Assembly (NCBI GenBank): GCA_015063245.1
Contig: SUSV01000003.1
Location: 1-64,000 of the forward strand
DNA: 64,000 bases
Direction of reading: 5' to 3'
DNA from: Thermoplasmata archaeon
GTDB lineage: Archaea > Thermoplasmatota > Thermoplasmata > Methanomassiliicoccales > Methanomethylophilaceae
The position numbers and the translations under genes are program-made. A model generated the notes under the pieces. It saw nothing but the letters and a program-made list of their open reading frames with translations. It searched no databases and was not told the origin of the DNA. Shown one piece after another: positions 34,736-43,600 of this stretch (positions within the stretch are counted from its first letter, which is position 1; each line of letters begins with the position of its first letter).

Positions 34736-36822
34736 CTTACGAGGACAAGGAGATAGAGAAGCTGTGGGAGACGATATTCGCCACAGACAAGTACCGTGTG
34801 ATGATAGGGAACATTGCCGACAACTTCCCCCAGGAGAAGAGCGTCAAGGTTGATTACGAGGATATCAATCTCTACGATGTCGCATTCTCCGCATATATCC
34901 TGGAGGAACCGGACAGGTGCCTCGAGATCGCCAAGAGGGCGGTCATGAACATGGTCCCCAACATCGACCGTCCCGGACAGGCCATCAACGTGAGGGTATG
35001 CAACCTCCCCCGCGACGCAAAGGTCGAGATCAGGAACCTCAGGGCGGATCATCTCGGGAAGCTGATCGCCGTCGAGGGTCTCGTGAGGAAGGTCACGACG
35101 GTCAAGCCCAGGATCACATATGCATTGTTCAGATGCGCCAGGTGCAATTCGGAGATATGGGTCCCCCAGACCGGGATGATCATGAAGGAGCCCCTCATGT
35201 GCAACAACCCGGACGGCAGCTGCAACAAGCAGGCCACCCGTTTCATCGAGGACCTGAAGGCATCCACATGGATCGACACTCAGAAGGTCGAGATACAGGA
35301 GAGGCCGGAGGGACTCAGGGGAGGATCCCAGCCCGAGAGGCTCTCAGGATTCATGGAGGATGACATCGCCGGTCTCATCACAGCCGGTAACAGCGTCACG
35401 CTCAACGGTATCCTCCGTTCGCAGGAGAAGTCCGACAGGGACAAATCCACGGTCTTCGAGACGTTCCTGGACGTCGTCTCGATCGACTTCGAGAAGCACG
35501 AGTTCGAGGAGATACAGATCACGGAGGATGATGAGAAGGAGATCCTGGCCATGTCGAAGGATCCGGCTCTCTACAGGAACATCATCAGGTCTATCGCGCC
35601 CTCCATCTTCGGTATGGAGGATGAGAAGAAAGCTATCGCACTGCAGCTCTTCGGAGGCTGCCATAAGGTCATGGATGACGGTACGAACCTGAGAGGAGAC
35701 ATCCACATCCTCCTGATAGGAGACCCTGGAGTCGCTAAGTCGCAGATCCTCAGGTACATGAGTATGCTCGCTCCGAGGGGGGTGTACGCATCGGGCAAAT
35801 CAGCTTCCGCAGCAGGATTGACTGCTGCAGCGGTCAGGGACGATTTCGGAGACGGGAGATGGACCCTGGAGGCAGGAGCACTGGTCCTCGCCGACAAGGG
35901 ACTGGCATGCATCGATGAGCTGGACAAGATGACGGACCAGGACAGGTCATCGCTCCACGAGGCCATGGAGGCCCAGAGGATCTCCGTCGCCAAGGCGGGA
36001 ATCAATGCAACGCTCCAGTGCAGATGCTCCATGCTCGCGGCCGCCAACCCCAAGTACGGAAGGTTCGAGGAGGAGACCAGCATCTACGATCAGATAGAGC
36101 TGCCCCCGCCGCTGATGTCACGTTTCGATCTGATCATGATCCTCACCGACAAGCCTAACAAGGCCCATGACGAGAGGCTCTCATCCCATATCCTCCAGAC
36201 GCAGATGCGCGGAGAGGCGAGGATGATCCCCGAGGGAACGGAGATCAAGGGCCTGGACGTGGAGGAGATCCTCAGACAGACCAACGAGATCAAACCGGTC
36301 TACAGCATAGAGACGCTGAGGAAGTACGTCGCGTACTCCAAGCGCATCGTGCCGGTCATGTCCCCGGAGGCGTTCAAGATCATCCAGGAGAGTTTTCTCA
36401 GGATCAGGAACATGGGAAGCGGGAACTCGGTCCCGATCACCGCCAGACAGCTCGAGGGATACGTGCGTCTGTCCGAGGCATCCGCCAGGATGCGCCTGTC
36501 CAGCATAGTCTCCGAGCAGGATGCCAACAACGCCGCGGATCTCATCGAGGCATATCTCAACAGGATCGCAGGCAACGGCGACGGTACATATGATATCGAT
36601 AAGATCGCCACCGGGGTCTCTGCCAAGAGCAGGGGGAACATCGATGTCGTGCGCAACATAATAAGGGATTTCGAGGGCGTGATCGGGCTGACCAAGGAAG
36701 ACATCATCAACCACGGATTGAACAACGGACTCGAGGAGCATGAGATCGAGACCGCGCTGAAGAAACTCGTCGATGTCGGAGATGTGTACACCCCGACATC
36801 CAACTGCTACAAGATGGCCTGA
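34732..36822 (+). CDS. mcm: MCM replicative helicase
   Basis: A 696-residue archaeal MCM. The N-terminal domain has a zinc site (FRCARCNSEIW and CNNPDGSC). The AAA+ domain has Walker A GDPGVAKS near residue 330, Walker B CIDELDKM, sensor 1 AAANPKYG and the arginine finger MSRFD. A C-terminal winged helix follows (GVIGLTKEDIINHGL). It unwinds DNA at the replication fork as a hexamer. It overlaps the small gene upstream and is followed within 6 nt by DUF424 and then nmd3, a likely operon. Confidence 0.96.
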   Translation: MTYEDKEIEKLWETIFATDKYRVMIGNIADNFPQEKSVKVDYEDINLYDVAFSAYILEEPDRCLEIAKRAVMNMVPNIDRPGQAINVRVCNLPRDAKVEIRNLRADHLGKLIAVEGLVRKVTTVKPRITYALFRCARCNSEIWVPQTGMIMKEPLMCNNPDGSCNKQATRFIEDLKASTWIDTQKVEIQERPEGLRGGSQPERLSGFMEDDIAGLITAGNSVTLNGILRSQEKSDRDKSTVFETFLDVVSIDFEKHEFEEIQITEDDEKEILAMSKDPALYRNIIRSIAPSIFGMEDEKKAIALQLFGGCHKVMDDGTNLRGDIHILLIGDPGVAKSQILRYMSMLAPRGVYASGKSASAAGLTAAAVRDDFGDGRWTLEAGALVLADKGLACIDELDKMTDQDRSSLHEAMEAQRISVAKAGINATLQCRCSMLAAANPKYGRFEEETSIYDQIELPPPLMSRFDLIMILTDKPNKAHDERLSSHILQTQMRGEARMIPEGTEIKGLDVEEILRQTNEIKPVYSIETLRKYVAYSKRIVPVMSPEAFKIIQESFLRIRNMGSGNSVPITARQLEGYVRLSEASARMRLSSIVSEQDANNAADLIEAYLNRIAGNGDGTYDIDKIATGVSAKSRGNIDVVRNIIRDFEGVIGLTKEDIINHGLNNGLEEHEIETALKKLVDVGDVYTPTSNCYKMA

Positions 36823-36827
36823 TAACC

Positions 36828-37118
36828 ATGTTCGTCAAGATACACAGGAATGAGCGCGAGGTCATACTCGCGGCATGCGACGAGGACCTCATCGGAAGGA
36901 CGTTCAGGGAGGAAGGGAAGAGATTGGACGTCAACGAGCTGTTCTACAAAGGCGAAGCCATCGGAAGGGACGGCCTCGTGGAGAGGATGAAGAGCGTGAC
37001 CATCATGAACCTCGTCGGAGAGGAGACGGTGGCCATCGCCATCGAGGAAGGGTTCGCATCCGAGGACAGCGTCATCGAGATCGACGGTATAAAGCACGTC
37101 CAGGTCGTGTTACTCTGA
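36828..37118 (+). CDS. DUF424 family protein
   Basis: A 96-residue protein of the archaeal DUF424 family: MFVKIHRNEREVILAACDEDLIGRTFREEGKRLDV, with the middle ERMKSVTIMNLVGEETVAIAIEEGF. It is conserved in archaea, often near nmd3 or aIF2 beta, and is thought to relate to translation. It sits 5 nt after mcm, and its stop overlaps the presumed CTG start of nmd3. Confidence 0.85.
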   Translation: MFVKIHRNEREVILAACDEDLIGRTFREEGKRLDVNELFYKGEAIGRDGLVERMKSVTIMNLVGEETVAIAIEEGFASEDSVIEIDGIKHVQVVLL

Positions 37119-38146
37119 ACTTCTGCGTCAAGTGCGGCAGGGAATGCGAGGAATCCCTCAACGGATTGTGCATAGACTGCTGGCTTGACGGCCGCAGGCT
37201 CACGGAGCTGCCGCATCACGTGGACCTGAGGGTCTGTACCAACTGCGGAGAGTACCTGTTCGGCGACAGATGGGTGAAGAAGGATGAGATCACAGCCGTC
37301 CTAGACGCCGCCGTCGATGCGCTCTCGGTGATCAGGGACGCGAAGATCGTCGGAGTGGAGACATCCTACGAGTGCCAGGACCCGTACGTATACGTGGTGC
37401 ACGTCTATTCCAAATGCGATGTCATGGGCTATGAGGCCGAGGATGAGGCATCCACCATAGTCCGCATCAAGAACAATGTGTGCAAGAGATGCTCCAGGCA
37501 GCTGGGCAGCTATTACGAGGCGATCCTGCAGATCCGCACAGCCGCCAAGGGGAACCTCACCCCCGAGCAGAGGGAGGAGTCGCTCGCATTCACCGAGGAT
37601 TATGTGGGAAGGGCCGCAACGACCAACAAATCGCTTTTCATCACCAAGATGGAGATCGTCACCGGAGGTGTCGACGTCTATCTCTCATCCATCTCATTGG
37701 GAAAGAATCTGGCCAAGGAGTTCTCGGAGCGCTACTGCGCCGAGACCAAGGAGTCGCCCAAGCTGGTGGGACAGACCACAGACGGACAGGACATGTACCG
37801 TCTGACGTACCTCGTGCGTCTCCCGGACTACCATCAGGGCGATGTCGTCATCTTCGAGAACAGGTACTGCAAGCTCACCCGCGTCTCCGGAAGCGGAGGA
37901 CGCGTCCTGGACCTGATGAACTTCAGGGAGAAGTCCGTCAGGAGATCGGATATGACGGAGATCAAGCTCTATGAGAAGCAGGAGGATCTGAAGGAGGCCA
38001 CTGTCATCAACGCGGCGGGCTCCGAGATACAGGTCCTCCATCCCGATAACTATTCCACCGTGGACCTGAGGGTCCCCGAGGGTTTCGAGCCCGGCGAGAC
38101 GGTCAGGACGGTCACCATAGACGACGTCCTGTACCTTGTTCCGTGA
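37115..38146 (+). CDS. nmd3: 60S export-type protein NMD3 homologue, likely CTG start
   Basis: A protein of about 343 residues. It has the NMD3 N-terminal zinc-binding region (FCVKCGRECEESLNGLCIDCWL, DLRVCTNCGEYLFGD) and a later CKRCSRQLGSYYEAILQIR, then the conserved KNLAKEFSERY segment. In eukaryotes NMD3 exports the 60S subunit; in archaea it probably assists large-subunit assembly. No ATG, GTG or TTG lies at the expected place. The only start that keeps the first cysteine is CTG 37115, overlapping the DUF424 stop as CTGA, exactly where ATGA overlaps occur elsewhere in this genome. The frame also runs upstream without a better start. Confidence 0.88.
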   Translation: MNFCVKCGRECEESLNGLCIDCWLDGRRLTELPHHVDLRVCTNCGEYLFGDRWVKKDEITAVLDAAVDALSVIRDAKIVGVETSYECQDPYVYVVHVYSKCDVMGYEAEDEASTIVRIKNNVCKRCSRQLGSYYEAILQIRTAAKGNLTPEQREESLAFTEDYVGRAATTNKSLFITKMEIVTGGVDVYLSSISLGKNLAKEFSERYCAETKESPKLVGQTTDGQDMYRLTYLVRLPDYHQGDVVIFENRYCKLTRVSGSGGRVLDLMNFREKSVRRSDMTEIKLYEKQEDLKEATVINAAGSEIQVLHPDNYSTVDLRVPEGFEPGETVRTVTIDDVLYLVP

Positions 38147-38179
38147 GTGACAAATACTTGTCAACACTTCGGTTCTGTC

Positions 38180-39049
38180 ATGATAAAACTGCCTGAGCCC
38201 GTAGAGGATGTCGTCGTCAACCTCCTCCGTCTAGCGAACACCAAGATCCCCGAGGATATAGGGTGGGCCATGGAGGCCGCTTCCGGATGGGAGGAGAACG
38301 AGATCGCATACACGCAGCTCGGAGCAATCATGGACAATGTCAAGAAGGCCGAGCACTGCGGCAGACCCATGTGCCAGGATACGGGTATACCTGTCTTCTA
38401 TGTAAGGGGGAGGTTCGATTCGTCCATCGGGAAGGACATAGCGAGGGCCGTCGAGAGGGCCACCAGGGAGATACCCCTCAGGCCGAACACGGTCGACCCC
38501 ATCACACGCGAGAACTGCGGATCCAACCTCGGCCCGGGCATGCCGATAATCCACTACGTTCCGACCGATGACGATTTCACCGAGATCACCGTGCTCCCCA
38601 AGGGGGCAGGCTCAGAGAATATGACCCGTCTGGCCATGCTCAACCCCGCAGACGGGGTGGAGGGGATCAAGAGGTTCATCATAGATTCCGTGCTGGACGC
38701 GGGAGGGCGCCCCTGCCCGCCCACCATCGTGGGTGTCGGCATCGGAGGGACATCCGACGTGTGCGTCGCAATGGCCAAGGAGGCTCTGCTGGTCCCCCTG
38801 GACGAGGAGAATCCCGACCCTGTTCTCAGGAAGATGGAGGAGGACCTGTTCGTGGCACTGAACGGCTCAGGGCTTGGACCCATGGGCCTGGGAGGTTCCA
38901 CGACATCCCTCGGGGTCAGGATCAGGAAGTGCGCATGCCACACCGCAAGCCTCCCGGTAGCGGTCAACATCGGCTGCTGGGCGACACGCCGTGCCTCCGC
39001 AAGGATCACATCAACAGGCGTTGAGTACTCTCAGGGGGTGAAATTCTGA
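38180..39049 (+). CDS. fumA: Fumarate hydratase, class I, alpha subunit
   Basis: A 289-residue N-terminal subunit of class I fumarase. It includes CQDTGIPVFYVRG, TRENCGSNLGPGMP and KGAGSENMTRLAML, with cysteines that bind the 4Fe-4S cluster used to dehydrate malate/fumarate. ATG 38180 was chosen over the upstream frame because IKLPEPVEDVV matches family N-termini. The beta subunit follows at once. The pair reversibly converts fumarate to malate, part of the partial TCA pathway. Confidence 0.93.
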   Translation: MIKLPEPVEDVVVNLLRLANTKIPEDIGWAMEAASGWEENEIAYTQLGAIMDNVKKAEHCGRPMCQDTGIPVFYVRGRFDSSIGKDIARAVERATREIPLRPNTVDPITRENCGSNLGPGMPIIHYVPTDDDFTEITVLPKGAGSENMTRLAMLNPADGVEGIKRFIIDSVLDAGGRPCPPTIVGVGIGGTSDVCVAMAKEALLVPLDEENPDPVLRKMEEDLFVALNGSGLGPMGLGGSTTSLGVRIRKCACHTASLPVAVNIGCWATRRASARITSTGVEYSQGVKF

Positions 39050-39054
39050 AGGCA

Positions 39055-39612
39055 TTGAACACCCCTCTGAGCGAGGAGACCGTCAGGTCCCTCAAACTCG
39101 GGGAGGCCGTGTACGTGAACGGTCTGATCATCACCGGACGCGACGAGATGCACATCCGTGCGCTGGAGTATGTCAGGGAAGGCAAGGCCGTCCCCAAGGA
39201 CATCGACGGATCCGTCGTCTTCCACTGCGGCCCCATCATGGTCCAGAAGGAGGACGGTTCTTGGAGCGTCATCGCAGCCGGACCTACCACATCGGCCAGG
39301 ATGAACAAGCTCGAACCAGATTTCATCAGGAAGTTCCACATCCGCGCCATCATCGGCAAGGGAGGCACGTCCAAGGACACCATCGATGCCATGAAGGAGT
39401 GCGGCTGCGTCTATCTCGCGGCCACGGGCGGAGCGGCCATCAGCCTCGCCGAAGGGCTCAGGAAATGCGTCGGATGCGAATGGCTCGACCTCGGTATGGC
39501 CGAGGCGATGTGGAGGTTCGACACCGAGAAGTTCGGACCCCTCATAGTAGCAATCGATGCCGACGGCAACAGCCTCTACGATAAGGTCAATTCCAATCTG
39601 AAGAGGCCTTGA
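39055..39612 (+). CDS. fumB: Fumarate hydratase, class I, beta subunit
   Basis: A 185-residue C-terminal subunit of class I fumarase: LKLGEAVYVNGLIITGRDEMHIRAL, FHCGPIMVQKEDG, IIGKGGTSKDTIDAMK and GCVYLAATGGAA. The start is TTG 39055, 5 nt after the alpha-subunit stop, with a GGGGGTGAAA ribosome-binding stretch before it. It pairs with the alpha subunit. It ends in TGA and is convergent with a surface-protein gene. Confidence 0.93.
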   Translation: MNTPLSEETVRSLKLGEAVYVNGLIITGRDEMHIRALEYVREGKAVPKDIDGSVVFHCGPIMVQKEDGSWSVIAAGPTTSARMNKLEPDFIRKFHIRAIIGKGGTSKDTIDAMKECGCVYLAATGGAAISLAEGLRKCVGCEWLDLGMAEAMWRFDTEKFGPLIVAIDADGNSLYDKVNSNLKRP

Positions 39613-40479
39613 TCAGTCCTCTTCGTCGTCCTTCTTCTTCTCACGGGGCTCGAGATCGTTCACGACGTAGAGTCCGTTGATGGTCTCCGGCCTCTTGATG
39701 AGGTATATCGTGACGAGCACCAGCAGTACGAGGATCAGTATCCCGAACAGTGCGGCTGCGTGAGGCAGGTCCAGGTTGAAGAGAACGGAATTCTCCTTCT
39801 GCTCCATCTCAATCGACAGTTCATCATCCGATGTGGAGATGCCGGACTTGGCATAATCATCGAATCCCCTTGCGGTAACGGTGATCCTGTACTCCCCTTC
39901 GGGACAGCTGATGGAGAAGTTACCGTCTGAATCGGTCTTGGCGGTGAGGGTCGTCCTGTCCTTGGTGACGGTAACGGTCGCACCCTCGATCCCTTCCTCG
40001 TCTCCGTCGATCATCGCGAACACCTTGCCGTAGATCCTCGATTTGGACATGTCCGCCGTCACAGCGTTCTCGCTGGTGTAAAGGTTGCAGGCATCGCCGT
40101 CGATGAGGCATTGGTCGAAGTTGATCGAGTACAATCCGTCTGAATCGGGCACCGCCGTGAGGATAGACGAGCATACGTTGACGATACTGTATCCTTCGAG
40201 TGCGAACGATATGTACTTCGTTTCGCTGCTGTATGGGATATTGAAATCACCCGATGATTGGGTAGTACCGCTCTGATCAAGGCTGGTCCTATCGAGTTTC
40301 CATGTCTTCACGGTGACTCCGGCCAACGGCTTCTGGGTCCCGTCCGAGGAATCGTAGATCATACCATGGAGCTGGGAAAAGGTCGCATCCTCGGCATCTG
40401 CGCCGTCCGCGTCCATGACGGTGAATGCCGCCAGGGCCATCAAACATGCGAATGTCAGTGCGACTATCCTCTTGTCCAT
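39613..40479 (-). CDS. Secreted or surface protein with two carboxypeptidase-regulatory-like domains
   Basis: A 288-residue envelope protein. An N-terminal signal peptide (IVALTFACLMALAAFTVMDADGADA) is followed by two beta-sandwich repeats, about 35-110 (LHGMIYDSSDG, TQSSGDFNIPY) and about 148-220 (RIYGKVFAMIDG, KTDSDGNFSISCPEGEYRITV). A C-terminal transmembrane helix (ALFGILILVLLVLVTIYLI) and a Lys/Asp-rich cytoplasmic tail follow. The domains resemble carboxypeptidase regulatory-like folds used for adhesion or surface structure. It ends directly after the fumarase gene. Confidence 0.8.
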   Translation of the reverse strand: MDKRIVALTFACLMALAAFTVMDADGADAEDATFSQLHGMIYDSSDGTQKPLAGVTVKTWKLDRTSLDQSGTTQSSGDFNIPYSSETKYISFALEGYSIVNVCSSILTAVPDSDGLYSINFDQCLIDGDACNLYTSENAVTADMSKSRIYGKVFAMIDGDEEGIEGATVTVTKDRTTLTAKTDSDGNFSISCPEGEYRITVTARGFDDYAKSGISTSDDELSIEMEQKENSVLFNLDLPHAAALFGILILVLLVLVTIYLIKRPETINGLYVVNDLEPREKKKDDEED

Positions 40480-40688
40480 GTTTCTTGAACACTATTATTA
40501 CTTAATAAACAGCGTGGATGGGAACTCACTATTTCCGTATGAAAACACGGTCCTTCCCATCGTATCTCAGGCGGTGCACATGCCCTCATTCGATGCATCC
40601 GCTCTTTGCATCCATGGACGGTTATTAGCATCCTCAGCCAGATGAAATAATCACGGGAAAAGGGTTATATTGTAAATCTTGTTAGAGA

Positions 40689-43600
40689 ATGCGATTACAT
40701 TCCATGGTCGAAAAAGTAGATAGGACATACACTAAGGATGAAGTCATGGGCATGATGGAGCCCCTCATCTCGACTTGGTTCAATGAGAAGTACGAAGACC
40801 TCACGATCCCTCAGGCCAAGGCCATCCCTGTTATCCATCAGAGGAGGAACGTCCTGGTCTCGTCACCCACAGGATCCGGAAAGACCCTGACGGCGTTCAC
40901 CAGCATCATCAACGAGCTGACGCGCTATGCGCGGGAAGGGACCTTGGAGGAGCGTGTGTACTGCATCTACGTATCGCCATTGAAGGCGTTGGGAAACGAT
41001 GTGAACCGCAACCTGAACACCCCTCTCGCGGAGATGAGGGAGGTCGCGGAGAGACATGGAATGAACATCCCCAACATCACCGTGGCCGTGAGATCGGGGG
41101 ATACGCCGCAGAACGAAAGGCAGAAGATGGTCCGCCATCCCCCGCACATCCTCATCACCACGCCGGAGAGTCTGGCTCTTATCCTTGCGGCCCCGAAGTT
41201 CAGGGACGCGTTCAAGAAGGTGGAGTGGGTCATCCTCGACGAGATCCACGACATATGCGACTCCAAGAGGGGAGCGTTCCTGTCATTGACATTGGAGCGT
41301 CTGAGGAAGCACTGCGAGAACGACTTCGTCCGCATAGGACTCTCAGCCACCCTTGCTCCCATAGATGCGATAGCATCGTATCTGGTGGGATGCAACCCCG
41401 ACGGTTCCGTCAGGGATGTGGCGCTTATCGAATCCGGCTCCAAGAAGACGCTGGACCTCCAGGTCATATGCCCGACCAGGGATCTGACGACACTGTCATC
41501 CGATATCGTCAACTCGATGATGTACGATACACTGAAGGAGCTCATAGACGCGCACGACACCACATTGGTTTTCACCAACACCAGGTCCGGAGCGGAGAGC
41601 GTCGTGTACAAGCTGAAGGAGAGAGGGCTTGAGAACATCGAGGTCCACCACAGCTCTCTGGGAAAGGACATAAGGCTGGATGTGGAGGAGCGTCTGAAGC
41701 ACGGTGAGATCAAGTGCGTCGTGTCATCCACATCGCTGGAGCTAGGTATCGATATCGGTTCGGTGGACCTGGTATGCCAGATAGGATCACCCAAGTCAGT
41801 CGCGAAAGGGCTCCAGAGGATCGGAAGGAGCGGTCACAGCTTCGGGAAGGTGGCCAAGGGAAGGCTGCTGGTCTTCGATCCAGACGACCTGGTGGAATGC
41901 GCGGTCATGTGCCGTGCGGCACACAGGGGGGACATCGACCGTGTCGGTATCCCGGAGAATTGTCTCGACGTGCTGTCGCAGACCGTCGTAGGTATGAGCC
42001 TGGACAGCAGATGGGACATCGACGAGGCGTTCGAGCTCGTGAAAGGCTCATATTGCTACCGCAACCTCACGAAGGAGAGCTTCATGCAGGTGATACGCTA
42101 CCTGGGAAGCAAGGACGACTTCGAAGGGGTGTACTCCAAGATATGGTACGATGAGACGGAGAACGTCTTCGGGAAGAAGAAGGGCTCCCGCATGATCTAC
42201 TTCATGAACCTGGGAACGATCCCGGAGGAGGCCAACTACCGTGTCATCACCAACCACGGGTCCGTCGCAGGGGAGCTGTCCGAGAAATTCGTCGAGAGGC
42301 TATCGCCCAGGGACGTCTTCGTCCTGGGAGGGCGCTCGTTCGAGTTCGTCCGCTCCAAGGGTATGACCGCATACGTCAAGGAGGCGAACGGAAGGAAGCC
42401 GACCGTGCCCTCATGGGCAGGCGAGATGCTCCCCAGGAGCTTCGACCTCTCCATGGATGTCGCGATATTCAGGCGCGAGATGGCATCCAGGATCAACGAG
42501 GACGAGCAGAAGGCCATCAAGGAGATATCCGCCGAGTTCGACGTGGATGAGGGTTCCGCCAGGAGCATATTCTCGTACTTCAAGGAGCAGGAGGCGGTCG
42601 CCGGGTTCATCCCCGACGACAGGAAACTGGCCGTGGAGGAGTACATCGATCCCTCCGGCAATCAGAAGCTGGTGTTCCACTTCCCGTTCGGACGCAGGGT
42701 CAACGATGCCCTGTCCCGCGCCTACGCTTACAGATTATCCAATATGATGGGTGCGAACGTATCCGTCACAATCTCGGACGACAGCTTCATGCTGGGATGT
42801 CCGAGGACATTCGATTTAGACCAGCTCCCCGGATTGATCAAGGGTGCGGAGCTGGAGCAGATCCTCAGGAAATCGCTGAAGGATTCGGAGATATTCAAGC
42901 TCAGGTTCAGGCACACCGCTGCCAGGAGCTTCATGATCCTCAGGAACTACATGGGCCGCCCCATATCCGTCAACAGGCAGCAGGTCAGGTCCACATACCT
43001 CCTCGAGGCCCTCGGCAACATGGACGGGGTGCCCGTCATCGAGGAGACCTACAGGGAGGTGATGGAGGACGACATGGACATCAAGAACGCCAGGTACGTC
43101 CTCGACCTCCTCGAGATAGGGGATATGGAGCTGAGCCTCATCCGCTACTCCGGCACGCCTTCCCCGTTCGCACATTCCGCCATCCTCTCCGGATTCTCGG
43201 ATATCGTGCTGATGGAGGACCGTTCGGCGCTCCTCAGGGAGCTGCACAGGAAGGTCCTCTACCGTGCATTGGGTGATTCCGTCAGCGAGTTCGAGTTCGA
43301 GGAGGATCAGATAGTACCGTACTATGCCCAGAAGCCCACCCGCATCACCTGCAGGGAGGACATCCCCAAGCTGCTGATGGAGACCGGGCCCCTCCAGGCA
43401 CTGCGCGAGCGCGGAAGGAACATCTACACATACACCGACGAGGACAGGAAGGTCATCGACGGATGGATCAGGGAACTGGTGCACTCGGGGGAGGTCGGGA
43501 CCGTGTTCCTGGACGAGCCCCACATCATGGTATCGGACGAGATCCCCTACTATGCGTCCGCTACTAAGAAGGAGCGCGAGCTGAACGAGACTGACAGGGA

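Noticed and set aside
38418..38801. Antisense frames over fumarase and helicase genes
   Set aside because: Codon-bias shadows of the GC-rich plus-strand genes.
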